Virus record (IMG/VR): IMGVR_UViG_3300029922_000233
Coordinates: 1-30,631 of that record
Reading direction: 5' to 3' (one strand)
DNA: 30,631 bases
DNA from: a virus
The notes beneath the pieces were generated by a model that saw only the letters and a program-made list of their open reading frames with translations, did no database searches and was not told where the DNA came from. Positions 30,211 to 30,631 of this stretch are shown here, one piece after another (position 1 is the stretch's first letter; the number at the start of each line of letters is the position of its first letter). The position numbers and the translations under genes are program-made.

Positions 30211-30631
30211 ATGCCACTAAATTTTCCACCAATCGGATACACGGGCGAGTACATTAAAAATACGAATGAAGCCCAAACAAAACCAGGAATCGTGCGAGCG
30301 GCCACAGCAGCAGAGGCGGCAGCAGGAACACTAACAGACGTATTTATCGCACCAGCAACAATCCCAGGCTTTACAGTGCCAGTGACAGTGCCAGGTGGAG
30401 GAACAGGTCTTACCACAGCAACAGCCCACGGAGTTTTAATCGGAGAAGGTACAAGCGCAATGGCCGTATCTGCCGCTGGAACGAACGGACAAGCCTTCTT
30501 AGGATCAACAGGCGCAGATCCCGTATTCGCGACCCTAACTACTAGCACAGGCGTTGGCTTTACTACAGGCGCAGGAACTTTGGCTGTCGATCTCAAACAA
30601 GGCGGATTCAAGATTAACGCGGCCTCAACAG
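30211..30631 (+). CDS. Tail fibre or spike protein, 5' part only
   Basis: The frame from ATG 30211, behind AAGGAGAG, stays open for 140 codons to the window edge. It begins MPLNFPPIGYTGEYIKNTNE and has an Ala/Thr-rich section containing VPGGGTGLTTATAHGVLIGE and later Gly/Thr-rich repeats (TLTTSTGVGFTTGAGT), which are typical of the N-terminal and shaft regions of phage tail fibres/spikes. Receptor-binding function is inferred; the tip lies outside the window. Confidence 0.75.
   Translation, partial: MPLNFPPIGYTGEYIKNTNEAQTKPGIVRAATAAEAAAGTLTDVFIAPATIPGFTVPVTVPGGGTGLTTATAHGVLIGEGTSAMAVSAAGTNGQAFLGSTGADPVFATLTTSTGVGFTTGAGTLAVDLKQGGFKINAAST

Noticed and set aside
30003-30611. 202-residue minus-strand frame at the right end
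   Set aside because: It opposes the clear end of the large internal gene and the start of the fibre gene; its Pro/Ala/Val bias is the mirror of Gly/Thr/Ala-rich fibre coding.
1-30631. CRISPR array, insertion sequence or integrase
   Set aside because: No regular repeat-spacer pattern, transposase motif or recombinase gene was seen in the window.

Overview
This window is a stretch of a tailed-phage genome (or prophage) with short-tailed, P22/N4-like virion genes: a P22-type portal, an N4-gp56-type major capsid protein, a scaffold, connector and tail proteins, and two or three large internal (ejection-type) proteins. The DNA leans AT-rich, genes are packed with ATGA/TAATG overlaps and most have good Shine-Dalgarno sites. 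The small leftmost gene (160-441) and the replication-initiator-like gene (12449-13393) resemble families I associate with Firmicutes phages and mobile elements, so a Firmicutes host is a guess, not a demonstration. No integrase, lysis gene, DNA polymerase or RNA polymerase is in the window.

Layout. (a) 1-771: small minus-strand genes. (b) 919-1323: a probable terminase small subunit. (c) 1324-2187: a long gene-free stretch with a terminator, a near-consensus sigma70 promoter flanked by TTAAGATT boxes, and a DNA segment predicted to fold into a nested multi-stem RNA. (d) 2188-4003: a run of small genes including a mini PnuC-like membrane protein. (e) 4005-10001: an RNA-repair island with RtcB-type ligase, a metallophosphoesterase interrupted at its 3' end by a GIY-YIG homing endonuclease, two unrelated ATP-dependent RNA ligases, a zinc-ribbon/ribbon-helix-helix protein, tRNA-His and tRNA-Gly, with an RNA-like spacer between the tRNAs. 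(f) 10053-10803: small genes. (g) 10859-12193: terminase large subunit. (h) 12449-13393 and 11676-12452, minus strand: replication initiator-like gene and a small partner, whose control region (13394-13728) holds palindromes, a strong terminator and a possible small RNA. (i) 13729-30156: virion operon from portal through capsid, connector, tail hub and ejection proteins. (j) 30211-end: start of a tail fibre/spike gene.

How it may work together: the virion operon encodes a capsid, portal vertex and short tail loaded with internal proteins. The cargo between the two terminase genes looks like an unusually rich kit for healing and sealing broken RNA, probably tRNA: RtcB joins 2',3'-cyclic phosphate/3'-phosphate ends to 5'-OH ends, the two ATP-dependent ligases join 3'-OH/5'-phosphate ends, and the phosphoesterase could process ends. 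This would fit defence against host anticodon nucleases, together with replacement tRNAs. That functional link is inference; the family assignments rest on motifs read directly from the translations.
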